A stretch of DNA of 64,000 nucleotides, from positions 1,974,001 through 2,038,000 of the forward strand of contig NZ_CP071794.1 in NCBI RefSeq assembly GCF_017498565.1, written 5' to 3'. Within the stretch, counting starts at the first letter, position 1, and every line of letters begins with the position of its first letter. The notes beneath the pieces were generated by a model that saw only the letters and a program-made list of their open reading frames with translations, did no database searches and was not told the DNA's origin. The translations under genes and the position numbers were made by a program. The DNA comes from Parasphingorhabdus cellanae (lineage in GTDB: Bacteria > Pseudomonadota > Alphaproteobacteria > Sphingomonadales > Sphingomonadaceae). Shown here piece by piece: positions 1-8,355 of the stretch.

Positions 1-1836
1 CGCAACCAAATATGTGCGCAAGCAAGCGTGGGTATCAGTCAAGCAGAATGCGACGCTGCCGCAGGTGTCACGGACCCAAGTGACCCGAACTTTCGTGCAC
101 CAGCAGTTACCATCAACCGTCGATTGGTCGAGCAGGGTCAACGCCAACAGACCTTGGAATTTGATGTCTTCCAACTGGAAGCAGGCGTTCGCGGCGACAT
201 CACCGACTCGATTGAGTTTGACGTTCATGCAACACACGGTCAATCAACGCGCGTTCGCAGTCAAAATAATAGTGGTTTAAACTCCCGTGTCCAACAAGCC
301 TTGTTCGCTGTCGATGCCGACACTTGCATAGACGCGTCGAACGGTTGTGTGCCAATCAATCTCTTCGGCTCTGGTCAGGACATTTCTACGGAAGCTGTTG
401 CTTTCTTTAACCAACCTGTGTCTGCCACCACCAAGACAGAGCTAACGGTTGTTACTGGTTCAATTTCCGGCGATGCGGGCTTCTCCATCCCGTGGGCAAG
501 TACGCCGGTCAACTTCGCCATCGGTGCAGAATACAGAGATAATGTGGCTTCAATTGTTCCCGACATCGCGTCAGGGACGCTTGACGAGGTTCTCGGCAAT
601 GGCGAAGCGCTGCTCCCGCAGAGTGGTCAATATGACGTCGTAGAAGTATTTGGCGAGCTCGTTGCACCGTTGGTCGAGGATAAGCCATTTTTCCATAGCC
701 TGACGCTTGAAATCGGCGGCCGTTATTCGGATTACTCAAATACTGGCGGAAACTTCACCTGGAAAGCAGGCGGCAGTTGGGAACCGGTAGAAGGGTTGAA
801 ACTGCGCGGCATTTACCAACGCGCGGTCCGCTCGCCCAACATTGAAGAGCTTTTTGCTCCTACGGTTACCGGGCTCGATAACTTTGCAAATGATCCTTGC
901 GCTGGCACCAATCCTGTGGGGAATGCGGCTCTGACCGCAGTATGTATCGCTCAAGGCGCTCCTGCAGCGAGGATCGGATCCATCCCTGTGCCTTCCGCTG
1001 GCCAGATTAACGCAACTTTCGGCGGAAATGAAAATTTGGATGTCGAAAAAGCGCGAACAATTACGCTCGGTGCAATCATCCAGCCAGCAGTCGTTCCAGG
1101 TTTGACTGTGTCGGTAGACTATTACGATATTCTAGTCACCGACGCTATTACAACTGAAACAGTAGGCGATATTTTCGGGCCATGCTTTGAATCTCTTGAT
1201 CCAAATAGTGCGCAATGCCAGCAAATTGTTCGGAACCCTCTAAATGGCAGCCTGAATGGCGGTGCCGTGGATACGCCAGGAGCAATCCTGAATACGTCTA
1301 ATGCAGGACGTCTGGAAACGTCAGGTCTGGATTTCACGGTTGGCTATCAACGGGATATCGACTTCGCTACCCTTGCCCTACAGGTAAATGGTAACTTCAC
1401 ATTCGAGAATAAGTTTCAGTCACTCCCCACCAGCCTGAACCGTGAGTGTGCCGGCTTCTACAGTGTAAACTGTACTAGCATTCAACCGGAGTTCCAGTTG
1501 AACAGTCGGATTTCACTAAGCCGTGATGAAGGTTCAATTTCACTAGGCTGGCGACATATATCAGGTCAGGATTTTGAACCTGCAGCTGCAGATCTGGCTG
1601 ATATTTTTGACGATTATGAGAGTATTCCGTCCTATAATATTTTTGATGTCGCATTAAAAGCACAGGTAATGGAAACCCTCGATGTCACGTTCGTCGTTGA
1701 CAATCTGTTTGACAAAAAGCCACCAATTGTAGGCAATACCATCGGCTCAACCGCATTCAACAGCGGCAATACCTATCCGTCGACCTATGACGCACTGGGA
1801 CGCCGGTACACTATCGGTGCGAAGCTGACTTTCTAA
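1..1836 (+). CDS. TonB-dependent receptor, C-terminal part (5' end outside window)
   Basis: The reading frame is open from base 1, so the gene starts before the window; the GTG at 28 is only the first in-window start-like codon. About 610 residues remain: the C-terminal end of the plug and the 22-strand outer-membrane barrel. The RSPNIEELF motif and the terminal barrel strand ending in phenylalanine (GAKLTF) are typical of TonB-dependent receptors, which import siderophores, vitamins or carbohydrates with TonB/ExbBD energy. Paired cysteines (for example near 890-950 and 1450-1475) are common in extracellular loops of sphingomonad receptors. The substrate cannot be read from the sequence. It is clearly different from the two tandem receptors further right. 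Confidence 0.93.
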   Translation, partial: RNQICAQASVGISQAECDAAAGVTDPSDPNFRAPAVTINRRLVEQGQRQQTLEFDVFQLEAGVRGDITDSIEFDVHATHGQSTRVRSQNNSGLNSRVQQALFAVDADTCIDASNGCVPINLFGSGQDISTEAVAFFNQPVSATTKTELTVVTGSISGDAGFSIPWASTPVNFAIGAEYRDNVASIVPDIASGTLDEVLGNGEALLPQSGQYDVVEVFGELVAPLVEDKPFFHSLTLEIGGRYSDYSNTGGNFTWKAGGSWEPVEGLKLRGIYQRAVRSPNIEELFAPTVTGLDNFANDPCAGTNPVGNAALTAVCIAQGAPAARIGSIPVPSAGQINATFGGNENLDVEKARTITLGAIIQPAVVPGLTVSVDYYDILVTDAITTETVGDIFGPCFESLDPNSAQCQQIVRNPLNGSLNGGAVDTPGAILNTSNAGRLETSGLDFTVGYQRDIDFATLALQVNGNFTFENKFQSLPTSLNRECAGFYSVNCTSIQPEFQLNSRISLSRDEGSISLGWRHISGQDFEPAAADLADIFDDYESIPSYNIFDVALKAQVMETLDVTFVVDNLFDKKPPIVGNTIGSTAFNSGNTYPSTYDALGRRYTIGAKLTF

Positions 1837-1857
1837 AAGCACTCACAGATCAAAAAG

Positions 1858-1891
1858 GAAAGGCGGCCGTGAAAATGGCCGCCTTTTTTAC
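1858..1891. terminator. Rho-independent terminator, probably bidirectional
   Basis: The arms AGGCGGCC (1861-1868) and GGCCGCCT (1877-1884) enclose an 8-base loop and are followed by TTTTTTA on the plus strand. A run of A precedes the stem, so it could also serve the convergent SDR gene. It lies just behind the TonB receptor stop codon. Confidence 0.85.
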
Positions 1892-1918
1892 GTCTGTAAA
1901 GATCTCGCCAAAACTTCA

Positions 1919-2695
1919 CTAGGGCCGCGAAATCATTCCGCCATCGAGCGCAATCGTCTGCCCGACCAACCAGGATGAAGCTCTGGAGCAGAGATACAGA
2001 GCGGTTCCGGCTATATCTTCCGGTGCGCCCATCCGCCCGCGTGGGATTTGTGACAGCGCCATTTTGGTCATCCCGTCATTCTCGACAATCTGCTTCGTCA
2101 TATTGCTCGGGAAAAAGCCGGGCGCAATCGCGTTGACGTTGATATGGTAGGACGCAAGATCGGTGGCCAGATGCTCGGTCAAATGGATCACACCGGATTT
2201 ACTCGCGGAGTAAGCATAGGTCGGCATGCCCGAATTTCTGATGCCATTGATCGACGCGATATTGATGACCCGGGCCGGATCATCCGCGTTGCCCGATGCC
2301 TTGAGCAGCGGCAGGAATTTCTGGGTCGCAAAGAATATCGCCTTGATGTTGATATCCATCACCTTGTCCCAACCTTTTTCGGGAAAGTCCTCAATCGGGG
2401 CGGCCCAGTTGGCGCCCGCATTGTTGATCAGGATATCGACCTTGCTCTCCCGCTCGCTAATCGCTGCAACAAAGCTTTCAATGCCTTCCACGTTCGACAG
2501 ATCAGCGGGTATGGCGATACATTCACCCAGCTTGGAAAGCTCGTCCGCCATCGCCATCAGACGATCTTCCTTGCGCGCGGTAATATAGACTTTCGCCCCA
2601 TTCTCCACGAGACCGCGCGCCATCATCGCGCCAATACCGCTGGAGCCTCCGGAAACGACCGCTACTTTACCGCTGACATCAAACAGGTTTTTCAT
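1919..2695 (-). CDS. SDR family NAD(P)-dependent oxidoreductase
   Basis: A 258-residue classical short-chain dehydrogenase/reductase. The N-terminal Rossmann glycine motif is GGSSGIG (about residues 16-22), NNAG is near 91-94, and the catalytic YSASK is near 160-165; the tail GGMISRP closes the fold. Length fits the classical family (about 250). An AGGAG ribosome site (complement of 2701-2706) precedes the ATG at 2695. Members reduce 3-oxoacyl groups or oxidise secondary alcohols; the substrate here is unknown. It is a single-gene unit facing the upstream receptor, with a shared terminator between them. Confidence 0.9.
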   Translation of the reverse strand: MKNLFDVSGKVAVVSGGSSGIGAMMARGLVENGAKVYITARKEDRLMAMADELSKLGECIAIPADLSNVEGIESFVAAISERESKVDILINNAGANWAAPIEDFPEKGWDKVMDINIKAIFFATQKFLPLLKASGNADDPARVINIASINGIRNSGMPTYAYSASKSGVIHLTEHLATDLASYHINVNAIAPGFFPSNMTKQIVENDGMTKMALSQIPRGRMGAPEDIAGTALYLCSRASSWLVGQTIALDGGMISRP

Positions 2696-2870
2696 ATGCT
2701 CTCCTCTATTTTTGGATCAAGCTGCCATCACACAGCGCGACGCGCTTGTCCACGGACGAGAGAGATATGTTGCACCGGCAGGGTCGGGCCAGACAGCGAT
2801 TGTAAGCCTGCGCTTTTTGCCGTGCCCTGCCCTTACGGGGTATAAGAGATACCGCTATTTTGAAGAGGTG

Positions 2871-3139
2871 TTTTCGGCCCGTCAGGCCACCCTTGCTTGC
2901 GCTGCGGGATTTTTGCCGACGCCGATCCACCGGATCGATCACGAGAAATATTACCGTTTTTCGGAAGACGTTTTCGGCCCGTCAGGCCACCCTTGCTTGC
3001 GCTGCGGGATTTTTGCCGACGCCGATCCACCGGATCGATCACGAGAAATATTACCGTTTTTTGGAAGACGTTTTCGGCCCGTCAGGCCACCCTTGCTTGC
3101 GCTGCGGGATTTTTGCCGACGCCGATCCCCCGGATCGGC
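2871..3139. repeat. 100-bp tandem repeats (2.7 copies) behind tRNA-Tyr
   Basis: Units begin at 2871, 2971 and 3071, giving an exact 100-bp period; each starts TTTTCGGCCCGTCAGGCC. The first two copies are full length and nearly identical; the third stops near 3139. Each contains an inverted repeat around GATCC..GGATC, which in copy 3 is perfect: GCCGATCC (3121-3128) and GGATCGGC (3132-3139). The bases just before copy 1 (about 2850-2870) look like a decayed copy of the unit's end. The array is directly downstream of the 3' end of tRNA-Tyr, which is on the minus strand. Open frames through it are likely accidental. The rest of the gene-free stretch 2696-2870 shows nothing I recognise. Confidence 0.93.
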
Positions 3140-3154
3140 TCTGCTCGGCAAAAA

Positions 3155-3240
3155 TGGTGGACAGGATAGGATTCGAACCTATGTACGCTTGCGCGGGCAG
3201 ATTTACAGTCTGCTGCCTTTAACCACTCGGCCACCTGTCC
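3155..3240 (-). tRNA. tRNA-Tyr (GTA anticodon)
   Basis: Read on the minus strand this is an 86-nt class II tRNA. The acceptor arms GGACAGG (from 3240) and CCTGTCC pair perfectly, followed by discriminator A and an encoded CCA (3157-3155). The T-loop reads GGTTCGAATCC, there is a long variable arm, and the anticodon GTA is the complement of 3204-3206. It decodes tyrosine UAU/UAC. An artefactual open frame runs antisense through it into rlmB and should not be annotated. The fragment ACCGTTTTTCGG of the downstream 100-bp repeat also occurs upstream of the tRNA at about 3258-3270. Confidence 0.97.
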
Positions 3241-3395
3241 ATTTGGTTGCCTATCTTGACCGTTTTTCGGCAAGATGCGGCTCAATGACGAAAGCATCGC
3301 CCAGTGTCAATGCCTGCCCCTTCAAAATCGCAAATTTCCCGCGAAAAAGGTCCAAAAAAAGGTGTCCCATTGCGGACGAACCGCTAAGGAGCCTT

Positions 3396-4148
3396 ATGGC
3401 ACGTAAAAATAGATCTGTGAAAAAAACCGGCGGCGGTTTGAAATTCTGGGGCCGGCATGCGGTAGAAGCCGCGCTCGCCAATCCCCACCGGTTCGTCAAG
3501 AAAATTTCAGGGACACGCGAAGCGCTCGCAACGCTCGACGTGCCCGAAGATTTGGCGGTCGTGTATAGCGACGTCGCTGACCTCGGCCGGGTCATACCCC
3601 GCGAGGCGCCGCATCAGGGCATGGTGCTGGATGTGGACCCGCTGCCGGAAATCTGGCTGGGCGATTTGCTCGACAAGGCCGCTGAAAAGGGCCGGCCGAT
3701 TTTAGTGCTGGATCAGGTCACCGACCCCCATAATGTAGGTGCGATATTGCGCTCGGCTGCCGCGTTTGATGCCGCCGCGATCGTGACGCAGGACCGGCAC
3801 GCGCCGCCCGAGTCCGGTACGCTGGCAAAGTCAGCCTCTGGCGCTTTGGAAATTGTGCCTTGGGTCCGGGTGGTCAACCTGGCGCGGGCGCTCGATGAAA
3901 TTGCCGAAGCGGGCTATTGGCGCATCGGCATGGATGGCGAAGCAGACCAAACGCTCGGCAACCTGATGGGACAAAGCAAATTGGCCCTGGTAATGGGCGC
4001 GGAAGGCGAAGGTCTGCGGCAGAATGTTGCAGCCCATTGTGACGCACTGGCGCGCCTGCCCATGGCCTCGCAAATGGAAAGCCTGAATGTGTCCAATGCC
4101 GCTGCAATCGCGCTTTACGCAGAATATACAAGAGACAGGGAAAATTAA
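3396..4148 (+). CDS. rlmB: 23S rRNA (guanosine-2'-O-)-methyltransferase RlmB
   Basis: A 250-residue SpoU/TrmH-family (SPOUT) RNA 2'-O-methyltransferase. The N-terminal substrate-binding domain starts FWGRHAVEAAL. The C-terminal knotted SAM domain has the family motifs LVLDQVTDPHNVGAILRSAAAF, shown by DPHNVGAILRSA at about residues 110-121, then VMGAEGEGLR and MESLNVSNAAAIALYE-like LNVSNAAAIALY. RlmB methylates G2251 in the ribosomal P loop; the close relative TrmH cannot be fully excluded. The ATG at 3396 is chosen because AAGGAGCC (3386-3393) sits just upstream and the frame before it runs through tRNA-Tyr. The stop abuts the next gene's ATG (TAAATG), so the two are probably cotranscribed. 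Confidence 0.93.
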   Translation: MARKNRSVKKTGGGLKFWGRHAVEAALANPHRFVKKISGTREALATLDVPEDLAVVYSDVADLGRVIPREAPHQGMVLDVDPLPEIWLGDLLDKAAEKGRPILVLDQVTDPHNVGAILRSAAAFDAAAIVTQDRHAPPESGTLAKSASGALEIVPWVRVVNLARALDEIAEAGYWRIGMDGEADQTLGNLMGQSKLALVMGAEGEGLRQNVAAHCDALARLPMASQMESLNVSNAAAIALYAEYTRDREN

Positions 4149-5078
4149 ATGAAACAGATGTTCAAACTTGTAGCCGCCATATCGGCACCGCTTTTGCTGT
4201 CGGGTTGCTTTTTATTGCCCGGCAAATTCAACGCGAACCTGAAAATCCTCGACGGCGATCGGTATGAATTCGGTTATACCGGCCAAATTCAAATGACTAT
4301 GCCGGACGACGGAAAATTGAAAAAACCGAGCGATGAGCCGTTTGACCCAGCCAAGCTTAAATGCCGGGACCGCGTGTATAAAAGCAGCGGAGAGGTCAAT
4401 GCTGTAAACCCTGTTTATGGTGATGAATATGATCGTTACGGAAAAGATGCCAACCCGGACGCCGACAATAGCAACCGTTCCTATGACGTAGTGGACCGGG
4501 AATGTACCGAAGAAGAAATCACGCAAAGAAAAGACCAATATGTCCGCAGTCAAGAGCGCAAGAAAAAGCGCTATGAGGAAGAATCCGCAATGGCCGGTGC
4601 GTTCTTTGGTGGACCGATTCCCGGTGATGACGAGACCATGGTTGCGTTTGCCAAAAAGCTGGAAAAATACCGCGGCTGGAACAAGGTCGAGCATGCAGGC
4701 GGCAACATCTTTGATGTCGAATATAGCGAAACCGGCCCCATCGGCAATTATTTCAGCTTCCCCGTGCTGCCGGATGCACAGATGCAATATCCGTTCTTCC
4801 AGATCATTCGCCGCAGCGATGGAGCCGTGGAGTTGCTGACACCCGGCATTGCTGGTCAAGGTAGCATGTTCAACATGATGATGATGAAAGAAAGCGGTGG
4901 AAAAGCCCCGAAAATTTCTGAAATTGACGGTGTTTTGACGGTGGAAACCAATGGCACGGTGGCGACCAATAACAGCGTCGATGGCTTTACCGAAAAAGAC
5001 GGCCGCAAAGTGATGAGCTGGAAAATCGGCAAAAGTGCTGCGACCGAAGAAGGTCCGCGCGCGCTGATCAGATTCTGA
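4149..5078 (+). CDS. Predicted lipoprotein of unknown function
   Basis: 309 residues. The N-terminus is a lipoprotein signal: basic start, hydrophobic core, then the lipobox LLSGC with Cys19. The rest is soluble and fairly charged, with a lysine/glutamate-rich stretch near 130-145 and a methionine run (MMMMK) near 240. I do not recognise a family. It would be lipidated by Lgt, cleaved by LspA and held in the periplasm, probably at the outer membrane. The ATG directly follows the rlmB stop codon and a strong terminator follows, so rlmB and this gene form a two-gene unit. Confidence 0.85.
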   Translation: MKQMFKLVAAISAPLLLSGCFLLPGKFNANLKILDGDRYEFGYTGQIQMTMPDDGKLKKPSDEPFDPAKLKCRDRVYKSSGEVNAVNPVYGDEYDRYGKDANPDADNSNRSYDVVDRECTEEEITQRKDQYVRSQERKKKRYEEESAMAGAFFGGPIPGDDETMVAFAKKLEKYRGWNKVEHAGGNIFDVEYSETGPIGNYFSFPVLPDAQMQYPFFQIIRRSDGAVELLTPGIAGQGSMFNMMMMKESGGKAPKISEIDGVLTVETNGTVATNNSVDGFTEKDGRKVMSWKIGKSAATEEGPRALIRF

Positions 5079-5096
5079 TCAACATTTGATACGCAT

Positions 5097-5130
5097 AAAA
5101 AAGGGGAGCTTTGCCGCTCCCCTTTTTTTA
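5097..5130. terminator. Rho-independent terminator, bidirectional
   Basis: Arms GGGGAGC and GCTCCCC (about 5103-5122) with a short loop, A-run before and T-run (TTTTTTTA) after. It sits between the convergent lipoprotein and ferredoxin genes, so it can end transcripts from both sides. Confidence 0.9.
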
Positions 5131-5148
5131 TATCATCTGTCGAAGGGT

Positions 5149-5466
5149 TTAGTCTTCTTCGGCGATTTTCACTTTCAGGCCATCCAGATCATCGTTCAAT
5201 TCGATCTGGCAGCTGAGCCGCGAAAACTCATTGCGATGGTCGCTGCTTTCCAGCAGATCATCTTCGTCTTCGCTCATCGTCGGCAATTTGTCTTTCCAGT
5301 CGGCAGCGACATGCACATGGCAAGTCGCGCATGAACAGCATCCACCGCACAGCGCCAGCAGTTCGTCGAAACCATTGTCGCGGATCGCTTCCATAACGTT
5401 CATGCCGCTGTCGACAGTAACGGCTTTTTCTTCTCCGGTACGACCGGTGACGTGGATGGTTGGCAT
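5149..5466 (-). CDS. [2Fe-2S] ferredoxin, adrenodoxin/putidaredoxin type
   Basis: 105 residues. Four cysteine ligands are visible: C40, C46, C49 (spacing CX5CX2C in [11 protein letters not shown]) and C86 (RLSCQIEL). This is the pattern of vertebrate-type and bacterial Fdx/P450-redox-partner ferredoxins. An additional cysteine (C44) sits next to the cluster loop. The protein would pass single electrons from a ferredoxin reductase to a cytochrome P450 or similar oxygenase, or act in Fe-S assembly. No P450 or reductase lies nearby, and hscBA/isc genes are absent, so the partner is unknown. Full length for the family. Confidence 0.93.
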   Translation of the reverse strand: MPTIHVTGRTGEEKAVTVDSGMNVMEAIRDNGFDELLALCGGCCSCATCHVHVAADWKDKLPTMSEDEDDLLESSDHRNEFSRLSCQIELNDDLDGLKVKIAEED

Positions 5467-5569
5467 ATAAACCCCTTAAGCTGTTTTCATTCAAAATCCG
5501 GCACGCTATGTCCGCTCGACCAAAAAGAATCAAGAGGCCAAAAGGCCAGTAACCTGAGGCGAAGCCGCA

Positions 5570-6187
5570 ATGGGCCTATCAAAAGAGACGATAAAGACCA
5601 GCCTCGACGCGATCAGCAAAGTCGAGCCGACATTAAGCGAGGCCATAACAGCGGCCGGTTATCCGGAACCGCGGATCAATCCCGAGGGCTATCAGACCCT
5701 GCTCCGCACGATTGTCGGGCAGCAGGTCAGCGTGGCTTCGGCAGCGTCGGTTTGGAACAAGCTGGAGGCGCTTTTGGGTGCAGGTTGCCCGGCCGAGGCG
5801 CTGATCGCGACCGAATTTGACGAGCTGCGGGCTTGTGGCCTGTCGCGCCAGAAACAGGGCTATGCGCGCAGTCTGGCAGAGTTGATCTTGTCCGGCGGGC
5901 TGGACCTCAACAATTTGCCGGATGATGACGAAGAAGCGATTGCGCTGCTCACCCAGGTCAAGGGCATCGGCCGATGGTCGGCGGAAATCTACCTGCTCTT
6001 TGCTTTGGGTCGCCCCGATATCTGGCCGGCCGGTGATCTGGCGATACAGGCCGGTGTCGGTGACATATTGGGCCATGCCACGCGGCCATCGGAACAGGAT
6101 CTCAGGGAAATTGCCTTGCCCTGGTCACCCCATCGCGGATCAATCGCAATTTTTATCTGGCATCATTACAACACGATGGTGATGTGA
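5570..6187 (+). CDS. DNA-3-methyladenine glycosylase II (AlkA-like, HhH-GPD)
   Basis: 205 residues, an HhH-GPD superfamily base-excision glycosylase. The helix-hairpin-helix is VKGIGRWSAE (residues 130-139) and the catalytic aspartate is D156 in WPAGDLAIQ. The substrate-pocket segment LLRTIVGQQVSVASA (44-58) is also typical. It lacks the extra N-terminal domain of E. coli AlkA, which fits the short alpha-proteobacterial type. The expected role is removal of alkylated purines such as 3-methyladenine. No Ada operator or ada gene is seen beside it. It lies alone, divergent from the ferredoxin gene. Confidence 0.92.
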   Translation: MGLSKETIKTSLDAISKVEPTLSEAITAAGYPEPRINPEGYQTLLRTIVGQQVSVASAASVWNKLEALLGAGCPAEALIATEFDELRACGLSRQKQGYARSLAELILSGGLDLNNLPDDDEEAIALLTQVKGIGRWSAEIYLLFALGRPDIWPAGDLAIQAGVGDILGHATRPSEQDLREIALPWSPHRGSIAIFIWHHYNTMVM

Positions 6188-6279
6188 ACGGGTGGCGAAT
6201 AGTCGCGCAAGGACATCCCCAGGATCACGTTCGTTAACAGGGTCGTTCAACAGGCTCAGAACGGGTCAAAAGATCGATG

Positions 6280-6807
6280 CTATTTTTTCAGCCCCGGGTT
6301 GAGCGCCATCACTTCCTCCATAAAGGATCGCGGCTTTTTCCAGAATTTGGTCTTCAGGTTAAACCGGTAACCCAATATCGCCACGGCCTCGCTAGCGAAA
6401 TGCACGCAATTGCGTTTGTTGAGGCTATAGCTTTTCTGCGGCATATTGCGCCACTTGGCGACCAGAGCCATCAGCTCGCGATATTTGCTGTCCCCCACCG
6501 TCACGGTGAAATGCGGGTTGCTATTGGCAATATATTTGGCCTTGGGCGTCTCGACCTTGCCTTTGACCGATCCCCATAAAATACCCGGAGAGACATTGAC
6601 CGCGGTAAATCCGAAACTGCTGTCGACGGTTTCGCCATTCTCCAGCTTGCCCTTCAACACAAAGAAAGCGTGCGGGAAATTCTTGCCAAAATCATGAGAA
6701 TAGAAGGTCACCGCGACTTGCGCTTGCGCTGGCATCGCCAATAAGAACAGGGGGACAAGAACGGCCAGAAAACGCAACCGAAACATTACAAAAAACTGTC
6801 TTGTCAC
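6280..6807 (-). CDS. Secreted protein, possible permuted papain-like fold
   Basis: Up to 175 residues, with a Sec signal peptide ending near AMPAQAQ (residues 25-30). I do not recognise the family. Two motifs stand out: FPHAFFVLKG with His46 and SLNKRNCVHFASEA with Cys134. The order His-then-Cys with NCxHF recalls LRAT/PPPDE-type circularly permuted papain folds, so a hydrolase or acyltransferase in the periplasm is possible; this is inference. The start is uncertain: the GTG at 6807 directly follows the transporter stop codon, and an ATG lies at 6786. It is the last gene of the OpuB-type operon. Confidence 0.75.
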   Translation of the reverse strand: MTRQFFVMFRLRFLAVLVPLFLLAMPAQAQVAVTFYSHDFGKNFPHAFFVLKGKLENGETVDSSFGFTAVNVSPGILWGSVKGKVETPKAKYIANSNPHFTVTVGDSKYRELMALVAKWRNMPQKSYSLNKRNCVHFASEAVAILGYRFNLKTKFWKKPRSFMEEVMALNPGLKK

Positions 6808-8355
6808 TTACTGGTCTTTCCCGTTCTTGATCTGCTCATCCAGCCAGCGGGCTGCCTGTTTGGGCGATTTCTTGTCCGCTTCGCGATCGACCTTATAATT
6901 GGCCTCTCGCATGTTTTCCACCGTGATCGTACCCACCAGCGGTTTGATCGCATCGATAAATTTTGCCTCATCACCGCGCCGCGGGGCGACCAACAGCATC
7001 GCTTCATAGGCAGGCACCGCGCCTTTTCCGTCTTCCAGCACAACAAAACCGTTGGCGGCAATCCGGCCATCGGAAGAAAAGGCTGAAATCACATCGACTT
7101 CCCCACTCGATAGCGCGGGATACATGAAGGTCGGATTAAACGATCGCGCTTCTTTGAACTGAATGGGATACTCGGCCTTGACCATCGCCCATTCCGGCCG
7201 TTCGAGAAATTCGAGATCCGTGCCGAACGCAAAATCAGACGACACGCGGGCGAGGTCATCCAGCGTCTTAAGCTTTTTGCTGTCCGCGTCTTCAGGACGC
7301 ACAGCAAAGGCATAGGTATTTTCAAACCCCAAGGCGCCGAGCATCGTCACGTCATATTCGGACGCGCTCCATTTCGCGATTTCCTCCACCATTTCATCGG
7401 CGGGTACCGTATCGGTGCGTTTCATCTGATTGGTCCAGATGGTGCCGGAATAATCGACGTAGATATCAATATCATTGGCAGCGACGGCCTGGAACACCAC
7501 TGCCGAGCCAAGCCCGTCCTGATAGCGAACCTCATAACCGGCTTCCTCCAGCCGCGAACCGATCAGGCGCGCCAATATAAATTGTTCGGAAAAGCCCTTC
7601 GCGCCGATCACGACGACATCATCGCGTCCACCCAGCGTCGGCAACACCGCAATGGCCAGACCGATACCGATCACTGCCGTCGCGCCCCAGGCCAGAATCT
7701 TGCGCCGCTCGCGGATGGCGCGTTCAATCAAGCCCAGCAGCAGGTCGACGATAATCGCTAACCCCGCAGAGGCAAAACAGCCGGTGAGCACCAATGTCCA
7801 GTTTTGGGTTTGCAGGCCGGCAAAGATCAAATCACCAAGACTGGCCTGGCCCACGGTTGTCGAGAGCGTCGCCGCGCCGATGGTCCAGACGGCGGCCGTC
7901 CGGATCCCGGCCATGATCGTGGGCGCAGCCAGCGGCGCTTCGACCAGCCGCAGCTTTTGCGCCGCCGTCATACCCAGACCGTCGGCTGCCTGTTTCGCCG
8001 CTGGATCGACACCGGTCAGCCCAGTGACCGCATTGCGCAGGATCGGGAGCAAGGCATATAAGGTCAGCGCCAGCAACGCTGGCAGGAAACCCAGCGCGGA
8101 TATTCCGCCGCCCAGCAAAACTGATAAGCCCAGAAGAACGGGATAGAAGAGCGCCAGCAAGGCCAGCGCGGGAATCGTCTGGATCAGACTTGCAAAGCCG
8201 AGAATGATCGTTGCCACCTTGGGTGCTCGCGCAGCCCAGATGGCAAGCGGCAAACACAAAGCCATGGCGAGCAACAGGGCCGAAAAACTCAGCTGCACAT
8301 GGGCCGCGAGCAATTCCGGTACGCGCGCGAACGCCTGTTGCCACGCCTCGGTCAT
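6808..8355 (-). CDS. Glycine betaine/choline ABC transporter, permease-binding protein fusion
   Basis: 515 residues. Residues 1 to about 215 are an OpuBB/ProW-type permease with several membrane segments and the inner-membrane EAA-like loop near VEAPLAAPTIMAG. After a further membrane helix (about 225-245) comes an OpuBC/ProX-type substrate-binding domain starting VIGAKGFSEQF and ending near residue 500. In the family, this fused arrangement (OpuC-like) imports glycine betaine, choline or carnitine for osmoprotection. The start overlaps the stop of the ATPase gene by 4 bp (ATGA), so both subunits are translationally coupled. A separate binding-protein gene is not needed and none is seen. Confidence 0.93.
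   Translation of the reverse strand: MTEAWQQAFARVPELLAAHVQLSFSALLLAMALCLPLAIWAARAPKVATIILGFASLIQTIPALALLALFYPVLLGLSVLLGGGISALGFLPALLALTLYALLPILRNAVTGLTGVDPAAKQAADGLGMTAAQKLRLVEAPLAAPTIMAGIRTAAVWTIGAATLSTTVGQASLGDLIFAGLQTQNWTLVLTGCFASAGLAIIVDLLLGLIERAIRERRKILAWGATAVIGIGLAIAVLPTLGGRDDVVVIGAKGFSEQFILARLIGSRLEEAGYEVRYQDGLGSAVVFQAVAANDIDIYVDYSGTIWTNQMKRTDTVPADEMVEEIAKWSASEYDVTMLGALGFENTYAFAVRPEDADSKKLKTLDDLARVSSDFAFGTDLEFLERPEWAMVKAEYPIQFKEARSFNPTFMYPALSSGEVDVISAFSSDGRIAANGFVVLEDGKGAVPAYEAMLLVAPRRGDEAKFIDAIKPLVGTITVENMREANYKVDREADKKSPKQAARWLDEQIKNGKDQ

Noticed and set aside
2144..2845. 233-residue open frame antisense to the first SDR gene
   Set aside because: Shadow of the SDR reading frame; no domain features.
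2871..3139. CRISPR array
   Set aside because: The 100-bp units follow each other with no unique spacers; no cas genes are near.
2712..3395. Long open frame in front of rlmB, giving a 478-residue protein
   Set aside because: It runs antisense through tRNA-Tyr and the 100-bp repeats; the ribosome site and family similarity place the start at 3396.
6231..6266. Palindromic repeat of class A (GTTCAACAGGCTCAGAAC)
   Set aside because: Only one degenerate arm can be seen, with no complementary partner.
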